A program made the translations under genes and the position numbers. Below, piece by piece: positions 42,020 to 50,409 of a DNA stretch of 64,000 nucleotides (within the stretch, counting starts at the first letter, position 1; every line of letters begins with the position of its first letter). The notes under the pieces are model-generated. The model did not search any database. It saw only the letters and a list, made by a program, of their open reading frames with translations, and was not told the DNA's origin. This DNA is from Caldicellulosiruptor hydrothermalis 108. GTDB lineage: Bacteria; Bacillota; Thermoanaerobacteria; Caldicellulosiruptorales; Caldicellulosiruptoraceae. The DNA lies in assembly GCF_000166355.1 (NCBI RefSeq), contig NC_014652.1, positions 898,001-962,000 of the forward strand, given 5' to 3'.

Positions 42020-42570
42020 AGGAGAGGAAGTTTTTGAAAAAAAGAAGTTATAAAGATATAAATTTACTGCGGGCATATCAGTACGAAACACGAAAAAGAG
42101 AAAAAATGCTGAGGATATTTGTTGCCATTTTAATATTAGAAGTTGTATTATTTTGTATCATCTCTTTTGGATACATCACAAAAATTAAGATTATAAAGAA
42201 TGAAATAAAGACATTAGAACTCTTAAAAAGCGAAAAACAAAAGGATACGCTGGTAATAAAAAATGCAGCGGCAGAAGTGAAATTGTTAAAATTAAAAGAA
42301 AAGTTTGTAAATTTAAAATTAGAAGAGCATAAAAATGTATTAAAAATCTTAAATGAGTTAGAAAAAATTACGCCGCAAGATGTAGTATTTGACAGTTTGA
42401 GTTTCTCTAAAGGAGAAATTAATTGTGTTGTTAGAAGCAATTCAGTAGAGTCACTTTTTAAATTTGTTGTGGGTATTAGAACCAGTAGCGTATTTACTAA
42501 TGTTTCATTTTCAAATATAAGAAGCGAAGGTGATTGGAAACTCATCTCAGTAAAAGCAAAAATACAATAA
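42016..42570 (+). CDS. pilN: Pilus assembly protein PilN
   Basis: Single-pass membrane protein of the alignment complex. The N-terminus has KDINLLRAYQYETRKREK (the INLL motif that binds PilM), then one membrane helix (IFVAILILEVVLFCIISFGY), then a coiled coil and a small ferredoxin-like domain. 184 residues from ATG 42016, which overlaps the pilM stop as ATGA; the longer frame from TTG 41980 would lie inside pilM and lacks a site. Confidence 0.9.
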   Translation: MKERKFLKKRSYKDINLLRAYQYETRKREKMLRIFVAILILEVVLFCIISFGYITKIKIIKNEIKTLELLKSEKQKDTLVIKNAAAEVKLLKLKEKFVNLKLEEHKNVLKILNELEKITPQDVVFDSLSFSKGEINCVVRSNSVESLFKFVVGIRTSSVFTNVSFSNIRSEGDWKLISVKAKIQ

Positions 42571-42584
42571 GGAAGGGGTTATTA

Positions 42585-43196
42585 GTGGGATTAAAAGATA
42601 GAGATAAGAAACTTTTATTAATCTTGGTTATGATAATTTTGGCTTTCACTTATTATAACTTTTATGTAAGAAAATATAGTCAGGAAATTTACACTTTAAA
42701 AATCAGAAAACAACAACTTGAAGATGAATTGAATATTCTAAGCTCACAGTTAATTGTCTATAAAAAAGAAGAGAACACAAAATTAAATCTAAGTAGTGAA
42801 GAATTGAACAAAAGACTTCCCCCTAACCAAGATCAGATGTTTACTCTTTTAGATCTCCAAAGATTAGCACAACAATTTAATGTGGAAATCTCCGATTATT
42901 CTATTTCTCAAAAACAAAAGTTGAACAATTCCTTTGGTAATGAATTTGATGATATTTTTTATTTTTCTTCTCATCAAACATGGAGAATGAAATATGAGGA
43001 TTTTAAGAAGCTTTTTGAAATGCAGAAGTTTTTTTATCCTCTTTACTCTATAGATTCTTTCACATTGATAAATTCTGAAGATAAAATAGTGGCAGATTTT
43101 GAAATTAAGTTTTATGGTTACGAAGACAGATTTGCGAAAAAGAGAGAACTTTCATTTCCAAATATAGTTACGGGGAAAAATAATATTTTTAAATAG
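42585..43196 (+). CDS. pilO: Pilus assembly protein PilO
   Basis: Partner of PilN. A short basic cytoplasmic start (GLKDRDKK), one membrane helix (LLLILVMIILAFTYYNF), a coiled coil (QEIYTLKIRKQQLEDELNIL in part) and a C-terminal domain of about 120 residues. 203 residues from GTG 42585, with GGAAGGGG six bases upstream; the frame continues back to 42534 without a site. Sequence conservation in PilO is low; placed here mainly by topology and position after pilN. Confidence 0.85.
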   Translation: MGLKDRDKKLLLILVMIILAFTYYNFYVRKYSQEIYTLKIRKQQLEDELNILSSQLIVYKKEENTKLNLSSEELNKRLPPNQDQMFTLLDLQRLAQQFNVEISDYSISQKQKLNNSFGNEFDDIFYFSSHQTWRMKYEDFKKLFEMQKFFYPLYSIDSFTLINSEDKIVADFEIKFYGYEDRFAKKRELSFPNIVTGKNNIFK

Positions 43197-43232
43197 ACAG
43201 GGTTAGGAGTTTTTGTAAAGGAGAAGTACAAA

Positions 43233-43640
43233 ATGAAACAAAGTGGTTTTACACTTATAGAAGTAATAGTTGTAGTGGCTATAATTTATATTTTGTTAAT
43301 TCCGATAGGAAACTTGTTGCAGCAAATACTAAATGCTAACATAAAAACAGAGAAAAACTTTGAATTAGCAAAAGTTTTGAATAAAACGATTGAAGAAGTA
43401 GTGCATTTCTTGAAAGATATAAATCCATCATTTGTTGGTCAAAATTCTGTTAATGTAAAAGATAATAACGGAAATGTGGTGTACAGGATAATATATGAAG
43501 TTTCAAACTATGATAATTTTGAAGTGACACAAGATGTTTATAATTACCGAGAAGAACTTAAAAAAGTTGATTTAGAAATATTAGATAAAAACAATAATAA
43601 TATCAAGTCACTTACATATTTTATTAGGGTGAATCAATGA
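43233..43640 (+). CDS. Type IV prepilin-like protein
   Basis: Leader MKQSG then FTLIEVIVVVAIIYILLIPIGNLLQQIL, a standard prepilin N-terminus with Glu at +5. The head of about 100 residues has the strand segment NNGNVVYRIIYEVSNY. 135 residues, probably a minor pilin of GspI/PilV size. The start ATG 43233 follows AAAGGAG. Overlaps the following large protein by four bases. Confidence 0.85.
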   Translation: MKQSGFTLIEVIVVVAIIYILLIPIGNLLQQILNANIKTEKNFELAKVLNKTIEEVVHFLKDINPSFVGQNSVNVKDNNGNVVYRIIYEVSNYDNFEVTQDVYNYREELKKVDLEILDKNNNNIKSLTYFIRVNQ

Positions 43641-45553
43641 TGAAAAACTTTATAAGAAGCTCCAGCAAAGGGTCAGCATTAATAATTGTGATAGTTTTTT
43701 TTACTGTATTGCTTCTTCTTGTTGCAGGCACGATGGAACTTGCCCTCACCTCGTTAATACATAGTAAAGAGACAATAAACAAGACACAAACTTCAACTGC
43801 TGCAGATAGTGCGATGGAATATATTCTGTTTTATATTAGCAAAGCGATTGCTCAAGCAAAAAGGCTTACATATGCTCAGTTTTTTGATTCAACTGGAAGG
43901 TTGATTTACACGGGTGATAGTTTTGAAAATGATTATTTAAATACTTTCAATAGCTATATAGCTGATTTTTTTGAAAACAGAGGTAACAGAATTGGAATTG
44001 ATATGAAACTCGCAGATAATAGTTCAGTTCAAGTTTCAAATGTATCTGAACTTATTTTGCTGGCAAGACAAAGTTGTGAATATATTAGCAATATATCTTT
44101 TTCCAGATCAGGAAATTCATATATTTTAGAAGTTGAAGCTTTAGATTCTACTACGAAAACAAAGAGGGTAGAAAGATGTGTATTTACAATTCCTTCCCCA
44201 TTTGAAAAAGTCGAGATTGTTTCTAATTCTTCATCCCCAGACACTTTATTACCCTATTTGTTAGCGTGGGATAGCAATATATTTGATTTTACCACTTATG
44301 GCCTTTTTAGCAGTGACAAAATCATATTTAACAATAACATAACGGTTACCACACGAAATATGTACAGCAGTAGCGATATAACACTTCGAAGTGACAACAA
44401 TAGACCAGGAGATTATACTATTAAGGCTGATAACATTATTGTGAAAAATGGAAGTTTTATCTTTGGAGGAAACAATAAGGTAGTAGTTAACAATTTGATG
44501 TACACAAAAAATGGGATAACTTTTAATGGAAACAACAATAGACTTGAATCAAACTCTCTTCTTTTCTCGGATGGGACTATCTCTCTTAGTGGAAAAGATG
44601 AAATAGTAGCAAATGCATTGTTTTGTGATACATTGGATATTAGAAATGGGAGCAGCAATTTAGTCACTATAAATGAATTTGCATATTTTAATAAATTAAA
44701 TATCTGGACTGACAAAATGGTCTTGAAATCAAATTCTAAGCTTTTTGGAGGAGATATAGAAATAAGAAATGATGGTATTCTGTCTGCAGATGTCGGAACA
44801 GTTGTATATGCTAACAATCTGGATATTATTGGTTCATCTGCAACTATTGATGCTCCTGATACTGTGCTCTATTGTAATAACTTAAAAATAGATGGAGAAG
44901 TAAAGCTAAACGTAAAGAAAATTGTTTGTAGTGGAACGATTACTATTTCTAATTTAAATTCAGGAACGAATATAAGAGTTTCAGATAAAATTGAGTGCAG
45001 AAGTATTCCCCAAAATATACCCTCAGGTATTCGGAATTTGTTTGTTCAAAATCCAAATGTAAATTTTCAAATTCCTTATCCCACTATTCCCGCGATTATA
45101 GAGGAAATAAAGAAGAATACATTTCCAACTAATTGGATTAGACTTGATAACATTGTGGAAGACAAAAAAGATATTAACGGAGCAAATTATTATTCACTTG
45201 TGTCTACAGGACAGAATAGTAATGACATAAATGAAATATTTAACAAGAATAAACCTAACAATCCACATTCTAATGTTCAGATTTTCGTTATTACAAAAAG
45301 TGGAATCAATGTACCACCAGATCAAAACCATTTGGATGGAGTTTTAATAGCAAATGGGTCTCTTCAGTTCAATGGAGGTAACTTAAATATCGAGTATGTT
45401 AGAATGCCTCAACCACTTATAGACTATTTATTGAGCAAGAACATAATAAAAATAGAAAATGTTCAGCCACCTGTAATTAGTAATCCTACAGTTACTTTTT
45501 TGCCTCGAGATGTGAATTTGTTTATCATTGCACGTCATTTTGTAGTTAAATAA
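43637..45553 (+). CDS. Large PilX-like pilus-associated protein with beta-helix-like repeats
   Basis: Last gene of the operon. The N-terminus (SSSKGSALIIVIVFFTVLLLLVAGTMELAL) is the PilX-type G-x-A-L-I transmembrane helix, without the FTLIE prepilin motif. Residues about 200-470 repeat short strand units (ITVTTRNMYSSSDITLRSD; IIVKNGSFIFGGNNKVVVNN; MYTKNGITFNGNNNRLESN) that suggest a right-handed beta-helix or bactofilin-like fold. The end (about 470-638) looks globular. 638 residues is far longer than PilX (about 180). It may be a tip adhesin. I do not know a named family. Confidence 0.75.
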   Translation: MMKNFIRSSSKGSALIIVIVFFTVLLLLVAGTMELALTSLIHSKETINKTQTSTAADSAMEYILFYISKAIAQAKRLTYAQFFDSTGRLIYTGDSFENDYLNTFNSYIADFFENRGNRIGIDMKLADNSSVQVSNVSELILLARQSCEYISNISFSRSGNSYILEVEALDSTTKTKRVERCVFTIPSPFEKVEIVSNSSSPDTLLPYLLAWDSNIFDFTTYGLFSSDKIIFNNNITVTTRNMYSSSDITLRSDNNRPGDYTIKADNIIVKNGSFIFGGNNKVVVNNLMYTKNGITFNGNNNRLESNSLLFSDGTISLSGKDEIVANALFCDTLDIRNGSSNLVTINEFAYFNKLNIWTDKMVLKSNSKLFGGDIEIRNDGILSADVGTVVYANNLDIIGSSATIDAPDTVLYCNNLKIDGEVKLNVKKIVCSGTITISNLNSGTNIRVSDKIECRSIPQNIPSGIRNLFVQNPNVNFQIPYPTIPAIIEEIKKNTFPTNWIRLDNIVEDKKDINGANYYSLVSTGQNSNDINEIFNKNKPNNPHSNVQIFVITKSGINVPPDQNHLDGVLIANGSLQFNGGNLNIEYVRMPQPLIDYLLSKNIIKIENVQPPVISNPTVTFLPRDVNLFIIARHFVVK

Positions 45554-45585
45554 GATATTAATGTTAATAGAGGAGTCAAAAACCA

Positions 45586-45614
45586 TTGCAATTTGTGTTG
45601 GAATTAAGTATTAT
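45586..45614 (+). promoter_or_regulatory. Promoter ahead of the GEMM riboswitch
   Basis: TTGCAA (45586-45591), 17 bases, TATTAT (45609-45614). A transcript from here would begin about 45 bases before the riboswitch. Confidence 0.45.
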
Positions 45615-45664
45615 AATAAAAGAGAATTTTCTAAACAAAGTAAAATGGTAAATTAGAAAATAAA

Positions 45665-45769
45665 GACATATGTCGACAAAGGCAAACCTGTCGAAAGGCA
45701 GGGGCGCAAAGCCATGGGCCTGTCGGAAGTACAGCTTCCTATGGTCGCCAGGCTGCCGAAACATATGTC
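45665..45769 (+). ncRNA. Cyclic-di-GMP riboswitch (GEMM-I type) without a downstream gene
   Basis: Family landmarks in order: P1 GACATATGT (45665-45673) with ACATATGTC (45761-45769); conserved GGCAAACC (45681-45688); P2 CCTGTC-GAAA-GGCAGG (45687-45702) with the GAAA tetraloop; GCGCAAAGCC (45704-45713); and in P3 the GGTCGCCAGGCTGCCG end. This class binds c-di-GMP. By-eye alignment puts G at the ligand-discriminating position, favouring c-di-GMP over cGAMP. Terminator hairpins follow, and the next plus-strand gene is 2.5 kb away. Confidence 0.93.
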
Positions 45770-45776
45770 AAAGAAG

Positions 45777-45825
45777 AGTGAGTAAAAGTTGGTTGAGTGA
45801 AAGGAGCAAACACTCACTTTATTTT
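45777..45825 (+). terminator. Riboswitch expression platform: competing hairpins and terminator
   Basis: Two GAGTG copies (45776-45780 region and 45795-45799) can each pair with CACTC (45811-45815). The outer pair is AGTGAGT (45777-45783) with ACTCACT (45812-45818); the inner is TGAGTG (45794-45799) with CACTCA (45811-45816). TTTATTTTCTTT follows, so at least the inner one is a terminator. Confidence 0.7.
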
Positions 45826-45837
45826 CTTTGACTGTAG

Positions 45838-45870
45838 GCACCTGGCGAGAAGTCAGGTGCTTTAATTGTT
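45838..45870 (+). terminator. Second terminator behind the riboswitch
   Basis: GCACCTG (45838-45844) pairs with CAGGTGC (45854-45860), followed by TTTAATTGTTTT. Confidence 0.65.
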
Positions 45871-45970
45871 TTGTAACAAGCTTTTTGATAAATGAAGAAA
45901 GGTCTGCGGGGAATAGAAAATAGAAAATCCCTCTATCCTCATAACCCCTCGAACTCCTAAAATACATTTT
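45871..45970. other. Unassigned stretch between riboswitch terminators
   Basis: No gene, promoter or hairpin that I can support. A 22-codon frame from ATG 45892 has no ribosome-binding site and is probably chance. Confidence 0.5.
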
Positions 45971-46003
45971 GAGCCGACCATCCTTTTGGTCGGCTCTTTT
46001 TTT
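45971..46003 (+). terminator. Third, strong plus-strand terminator
   Basis: A perfect stem GAGCCGACCA (45971-45980) with TGGTCGGCTC (45987-45996) is followed by seven T. Its T run overlaps the end of the minus-strand glycosylase gene. The same hairpin on the minus strand lacks a T run. Confidence 0.9.
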
Positions 46004-46568
46004 ATGGTTTTGTCGCTATCTTCTCCAGCCTTTCCTTCACACTTTTCAAATCCCTGTAAAAATCCTCTCTTTTGCCCGGGTCTCTTAAAAGTGCTGCTGG
46101 ATGGTATGTAGCCATAATCAAAAAATTACCTTTTTCAAACCACTTTCCCCTGTCTTGAGTGATTTTAAGGTCTTTGCCAAGAATATATTTCATAGCTGTT
46201 GCACCAAGACAGACAATTATTTTTGGAGAGATGAGTTTTATCTGGGCTCTCAAAAAAGGCAAGCAGTTTTGAGCCTCTACCTCTGTTGGCACGCGGTTGT
46301 TTGGGGGTCTACACTTTAAAATGTTGCAGATATAAAAATCTTTTTCTCTTGAAAGCTCCAGAGAAGTCAAAGCCAAGTCCAAAAACTTTCCTGCTCTTCC
46401 TACAAACGGTTTCCCTTGCTTGTCTTCTTCCTCGCCCGGTGCTTCGCCTACAAATACAAGCTTTGCGTTTTTGTTCCCATCACCCACCACAACGTTTGTG
46501 CGATTTTTGGAAATAGGGCATTTTTCACATGAAAGACACGCATTTTCAAGCTCTTCCCATGTCAGCAT
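46002..46568 (-). CDS. udg: Family 4 uracil-DNA glycosylase
   Basis: Removes uracil from DNA, an enzyme common in thermophiles where cytosine deaminates fast. The 188 residues have iron-sulfur ligands at the N-terminus (CLSCEKCP) and later Cys residues, the active-site motif [21 protein letters not shown] in its first half, [10 protein letters not shown] with [13 protein letters not shown], and the late [11 protein letters not shown]. Complete. It overlaps the end of argD by 23 bases and shares its transcript. Confidence 0.93.
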   Translation of the reverse strand: MLTWEELENACLSCEKCPISKNRTNVVVGDGNKNAKLVFVGEAPGEEEDKQGKPFVGRAGKFLDLALTSLELSREKDFYICNILKCRPPNNRVPTEVEAQNCLPFLRAQIKLISPKIIVCLGATAMKYILGKDLKITQDRGKWFEKGNFLIMATYHPAALLRDPGKREDFYRDLKSVKERLEKIATKP

Positions 46569-47751
46569 ATCTTTTCACCACGTCTTTGAAGATTTCCAAA
46601 GCTTTATCTATGTGAGTTTTTTGAACAATCAAAGGTGGAGCAAATCTTATGACATTTCCACCTCCGCAACTGCTTGTCAAAAGCCCGGCTAGAGCTAACT
46701 CTTTTACAAGCTCTTTCACAGGGAAAGAAAACTCAACACCTATTAAAAGTCCCAAACCTCTGACATCCACAATAAAATCGAATTGTTCTTTTAGCTCAAG
46801 AAGCTTTTGTCTTAAATAATCCCCCATTTTGTTTACATTTTCAATTATATTTTCTTCTTCAATTATTCTCAACACCTCTAAAGCTGCTCTTGTTGCAAGC
46901 AAATTTCCACCAAAAGTTGAGCCGTGCTCACCTGGTTCAAATGTAGCAACCTCTTTTTTACAAAGCATAGCTCCAATCGGCACACCATTTCCAAGCCCTT
47001 TTGCAAGAGTAATTATGTCAGGTGTTATATCATACTGCTCAAAACAAAAAAGACTGCCGCACCTTCCAATACCTGTCTGGACCTCGTCAATTACAAACAA
47101 AAGCCCGTGTTCTTTGCAAAGGCTAAAAAGCTTTTGTACAAACTCTTTTGAAAGAACCTTTATTCCGCCTTCTGCCTGAACAAGTTCAATCATAACTGCT
47201 GCTGTTTTGTCGTCTATAGCATTTTTTATCTTTTCAATGTCTGCCTCAACGTTTATAAATCCTTCTGGCATTGGTTCAAAGGGCTTTTGATATTTCTTTT
47301 GGCCTGTTGCAGCAGTTGTTGCAAGTGTTCTTCCATGGAACGAATTTTCAAGTGTGATGATTTTGTATTTTGAAAGACCTTTTTTGAAAAAGTAGTTTCT
47401 TACAAGCTTTATTGCAGCCTCGTTAGCCTCAGCGCCAGAATTACAGAAAAATACTTTGTCAAATTTAGAAACTTTAGCAAGTCTTTTTGCCAAAAGTGCT
47501 TGAGGTTCAATGTAAAACAGGCTTGATGTGTGTATAAGCTTTTCAATCTGGTCTTTCAAGGCAGCAACAAATTTTGGGTGGCTGTGCCCCAAATTGCACA
47601 CAGAAATTCCAGAGATAAAATCAAGGTATTCTTTGTTTTGGCTGTCATAAAGAACGCATCCTTCTCCTCTTTCAAAAGCAAGTGGTATTCGACTGCCAAA
47701 CACGTTGACATAGTACTGTGAATCATAAGAGATTATTTCATCTATTTTCAT
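46546..47751 (-). CDS. argD: Acetylornithine / class III aminotransferase
   Basis: PLP enzyme that transfers the amino group to N-acetylglutamate semialdehyde in arginine synthesis, if ArgD; other class III activities (succinylornithine, ornithine) are possible. 401 residues with [30 protein letters not shown] (PLP phosphate), [13 protein letters not shown] (Asp to pyridine N), the PLP lysine in [17 protein letters not shown] and HGSTFGGN. No other arg genes nearby. GAGGGGC precedes the ATG. Own promoter (47784-47812). Confidence 0.9.
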   Translation of the reverse strand: MKIDEIISYDSQYYVNVFGSRIPLAFERGEGCVLYDSQNKEYLDFISGISVCNLGHSHPKFVAALKDQIEKLIHTSSLFYIEPQALLAKRLAKVSKFDKVFFCNSGAEANEAAIKLVRNYFFKKGLSKYKIITLENSFHGRTLATTAATGQKKYQKPFEPMPEGFINVEADIEKIKNAIDDKTAAVMIELVQAEGGIKVLSKEFVQKLFSLCKEHGLLFVIDEVQTGIGRCGSLFCFEQYDITPDIITLAKGLGNGVPIGAMLCKKEVATFEPGEHGSTFGGNLLATRAALEVLRIIEEENIIENVNKMGDYLRQKLLELKEQFDFIVDVRGLGLLIGVEFSFPVKELVKELALAGLLTSSCGGGNVIRFAPPLIVQKTHIDKALEIFKDVVKRYADMGRA

Positions 47752-47783
47752 AATTTTAGCCCCTCACTTAAAAGTTTTTAATA

Positions 47784-47812
47784 ATTATACATCAACATTT
47801 ATATTTATTCAA
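47784..47812 (-). promoter_or_regulatory. argD-udg promoter
   Basis: On the minus strand TTGAAT (47807-47812), 17 bases, TATAAT (47784-47789). The -35 box overlaps the end of the DedA gene. Confidence 0.6.
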
Positions 47813-48431
47813 CCTCAGCTGACTTTTTGCCTTTGAAGATTTTATAGACAACATAACCCACAATTGCAGCAATTATTAAGGCTAATATAAGATAGTCGAA
47901 GCCTTTTAAATGCTCTTCAATTGACTTCCAATTATCGCCAAGCTTTTTTCCGAGATAGACAAAAACCAGAGACCAAGGAAATGACCCAAGGACGGTGTAG
48001 ATACAAAACTTTACAAAGTTCATCTTTGCAATACCAGCAGGAAGCGAGATGAATGTTCTTATAACAGGCAGAAGCCTGCTCACAAATATAGTAATTTCTC
48101 CCTTTTTCTGAAAGAATTTTTCTGCCCTCTCAAAATCGTGCTTTGATATAAAAAAGTATTTACCGTATTTGAGTATAAATGGCCTTCCGCCAAAGTACCC
48201 TACTACATAGGCTATTACAGAGCCAGCTAAACAACCCAAGGTTGCAACAATGGTCATGGAAAGTACACTTCCAATTCCTTTGTATACGAGGTACCCGCCA
48301 AGCGGCAGGATGACCTCAGAGGGTATTGGAATGCAGGCAGACTCAAGCGTCATTCCTATGAATATACCTAAATGACCAAACTGAGAGAGGTATTCAGCAA
48401 TTGATATAAATATCTGTTTTATAAACTCCAT
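47805..48431 (-). CDS. DedA family membrane protein
   Basis: Membrane protein of the DedA/SNARE-associated family, some of which flip lipids such as undecaprenyl phosphate or phosphatidylethanolamine. The 208 residues have the family signature ESACIPIPSEVILPLGGYLV, GSVIAYVVGYFGGRPF, SRLLPVIRTFISLPAGIAKM and PWSLVFVYLGKKLG. GGAGGAAG precedes ATG 48431; the longer frame to 48527 runs into the divergent neighbour and is not used. Undecaprenyl-diphosphatase lies 1 kb away, so a shared lipid-carrier role is conceivable. Confidence 0.9.
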   Translation of the reverse strand: MEFIKQIFISIAEYLSQFGHLGIFIGMTLESACIPIPSEVILPLGGYLVYKGIGSVLSMTIVATLGCLAGSVIAYVVGYFGGRPFILKYGKYFFISKHDFERAEKFFQKKGEITIFVSRLLPVIRTFISLPAGIAKMNFVKFCIYTVLGSFPWSLVFVYLGKKLGDNWKSIEEHLKGFDYLILALIIAAIVGYVVYKIFKGKKSAEVE

Positions 48432-48519
48432 TTTTTCTTCCTCCAGAATTCTTTCATATAATATTTTGAATTTAAATATCATGTAATTTGAGAAATATGT
48501 GAAGGTAGCAGGAGAACCA

Positions 48520-49506
48520 TTGCACAAGGGAAGAATTTTTGCAATTGTTTCAACAATCCTTGGGTCAATAATAGGCGCTGGTTTTTCTACCGGTCAGGAG
48601 ATTTTCTATTTTTTCTCTCAGTTCAAAGAAAAAAGTTTTTTATATATCAGCTTTTCTTCCATTTTGATATTTCTAATTTTACTTTACCTTGTGAACATCA
48701 GAATTAAAAGCAGAATAATTTTAATGATATTCAAATCTTACATCTTGCTCTTTTCTGTAATAACACTAATAGTTATGTTTTCTGCATTTGGTCAGTTAGG
48801 AAGAGAATTTTTGGGTGCAAATAAATATATGTTTACTTTACTTTGTTTTGTCTTAAGCTTTGCAATATATAAGCATGGCTTGGTAGCAATTGTAAATTTA
48901 AATAAGATTGTGGTTAGCATTTTAATTACAACAATTACTTTTGTTTTTTTGAAATCTATGCATAAAAATGCGATACTATTTCAATTTGAAAATTTAAAAT
49001 TCCATTTATCAAAAGATGCTTTTCATAATCTCATATTCCCTCTACTTTACTCCACTTACAATTCGTTACTTGCCTTTCCTGTAATAAATAGTCTTGAAGA
49101 AAGATTTTGTAAACAAGAGATTAAAACATCAATAGCTATTTCGACCATACTAACTTTTTTACTACTTTTGATTATTAATACCTTGTTACTTTCAAATGGC
49201 AATATTCAAACTTCCCAGATGCCTCTTTTGAAAGTTGAAAAGAGTATTATTTTGCAGTTTGTCCTTGTTACATGTGCATTTTTAGAAATACTCACAACTA
49301 CTCTTGCAAACTACATGGGGCTTTCCTATTCTATCAAAAATCCAAAAGCTGAGTTTGTGATTATCGCCGTTTCGCTTATTTTGGGCTTTAATGAGTTTCA
49401 GGAGCTGCTGAGAAAACTTTACTCTCTCATGGGATACATCGGTCTTGGCATTATAGCAATGCTGAGCTTATCTACACTGCTTTTAAAAGATAGAAGGCTA
49501 AAATGA
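48520..49506 (+). CDS. YkvI-like integral membrane protein (APC-type)
   Basis: Ten or so membrane helices and about 328 residues. The start [23 protein letters not shown] resembles the N-terminal helix of YkvI and APC-superfamily amino-acid transporters, with the GAGFSTGQE unwound segment. No substrate can be given. TTG 48520 has AGGAG five bases upstream, better than GTG 48499. The end overlaps the convergent uppP gene by 35 bases. Confidence 0.75.
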   Translation: MHKGRIFAIVSTILGSIIGAGFSTGQEIFYFFSQFKEKSFLYISFSSILIFLILLYLVNIRIKSRIILMIFKSYILLFSVITLIVMFSAFGQLGREFLGANKYMFTLLCFVLSFAIYKHGLVAIVNLNKIVVSILITTITFVFLKSMHKNAILFQFENLKFHLSKDAFHNLIFPLLYSTYNSLLAFPVINSLEERFCKQEIKTSIAISTILTFLLLLIINTLLLSNGNIQTSQMPLLKVEKSIILQFVLVTCAFLEILTTTLANYMGLSYSIKNPKAEFVIIAVSLILGFNEFQELLRKLYSLMGYIGLGIIAMLSLSTLLLKDRRLK

Positions 49507-50269
49507 CTGCAGCCAATAAAAATCTGTAATAAGCAAAAATTTTAAAACCGCTTTTTTTGACAATACCAAGCAAAAAATGAATTGCCAGAAAACCTACTAT
49601 AGCAGATGTAAAAAAACCAATTGCAAAGTTTGAAAACTCAGCAACCACATGATTGATGTTTTTTAAAAGCGACACAGCTCCTGCACCAAGTATAATGGGT
49701 GCTGACATCAAAAACGAAAATTTAGCTGCAGCTTCTTTTTTAAGACCAAGCAAAAGTCCTGTTGTCATTGTTATGCCAGATCGCGAAATTCCGGGGAAAA
49801 GGGCAAATGCCTGCGAGACACCAATTAAGGCTGCGTGATACACATTCATTTTTAAAAGTTCTATTTTATTTTTTGCAATTGAGTCTACATAGTACAAGAT
49901 AAAACCGAACACTGCAAGTACAATTGCAATCAAAAGATATTGTTTTCTGAAAACTTCTTCTACAATATTTTCAAAAAAGTATCCAAAAAGTGCACCCGGA
50001 ATTGTTGCAACTATTATGAACCAAAGCAATTTTCCTTTTTCTGACTTTGGCTTTGCAATTCCTTGTACCACGATATCCAAGTAATCCTTCCAGAAATACA
50101 CAAGTACTGCCAAGAGTGTTCCAAGATGCAAAGCGACATCAAATACAAGTGAATGTTCTTTCCAGCCAAAGAGCCATGGGAAGATTATCAGGTGTGCAGA
50201 GCTTGAAATTGGCAAGAATTCTCCAAGCCCCTGCAATATTCCTAAGAAGATTGCCTGAAATGCCGTCAA
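49472..50269 (-). CDS. uppP: Undecaprenyl-diphosphate phosphatase (UppP/BacA)
   Basis: Recycles the lipid carrier of cell-wall synthesis by removing a phosphate from undecaprenyl diphosphate; confers bacitracin resistance when raised. The 265 residues have eight membrane helices and both active-site motifs, [14 protein letters not shown] and [24 protein letters not shown]-like AGGAGGTC precedes the ATG. Converges on the YkvI-like gene. Confidence 0.95.
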   Translation of the reverse strand: MTAFQAIFLGILQGLGEFLPISSSAHLIIFPWLFGWKEHSLVFDVALHLGTLLAVLVYFWKDYLDIVVQGIAKPKSEKGKLLWFIIVATIPGALFGYFFENIVEEVFRKQYLLIAIVLAVFGFILYYVDSIAKNKIELLKMNVYHAALIGVSQAFALFPGISRSGITMTTGLLLGLKKEAAAKFSFLMSAPIILGAGAVSLLKNINHVVAEFSNFAIGFFTSAIVGFLAIHFLLGIVKKSGFKIFAYYRFLLAAVILAFYLLKAV

Positions 50270-50339
50270 ACTTATGACCTCCTCTTGAAAATGTTTTAGA
50301 CTAATCTATTATATCAAAAATATGTAATAGGAAAAATTA

Positions 50340-50364
50340 AAATTCTATGAGAATTTGGTATAAT
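50340..50364 (+). promoter_or_regulatory. tsaD promoter region with inverted repeat
   Basis: A perfect repeat AAATTCT-ATG-AGAATTT (50340-50356) ends just before a TATAAT box (50359-50364). No convincing -35 hexamer precedes it, so the promoter may depend on an activator. Confidence 0.4.
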
Positions 50365-50409
50365 AAAAGAGTGTCAAAGTTTTTCTAAGTAAGGAGCTGA
50401 GAACAAAAG

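Noticed and set aside
45665-45769. The GEMM riboswitch as a cGAMP sensor because an A precedes GGCAAACC
   Set aside because: Counting against the known V. cholerae element puts the discriminating position on the next base, which is G here; the A is one base upstream. Alignment was by eye only.
45892-45960. A 22-codon frame behind the riboswitch
   Set aside because: No ribosome-binding site, no conservation evidence, and it lies between two terminators.
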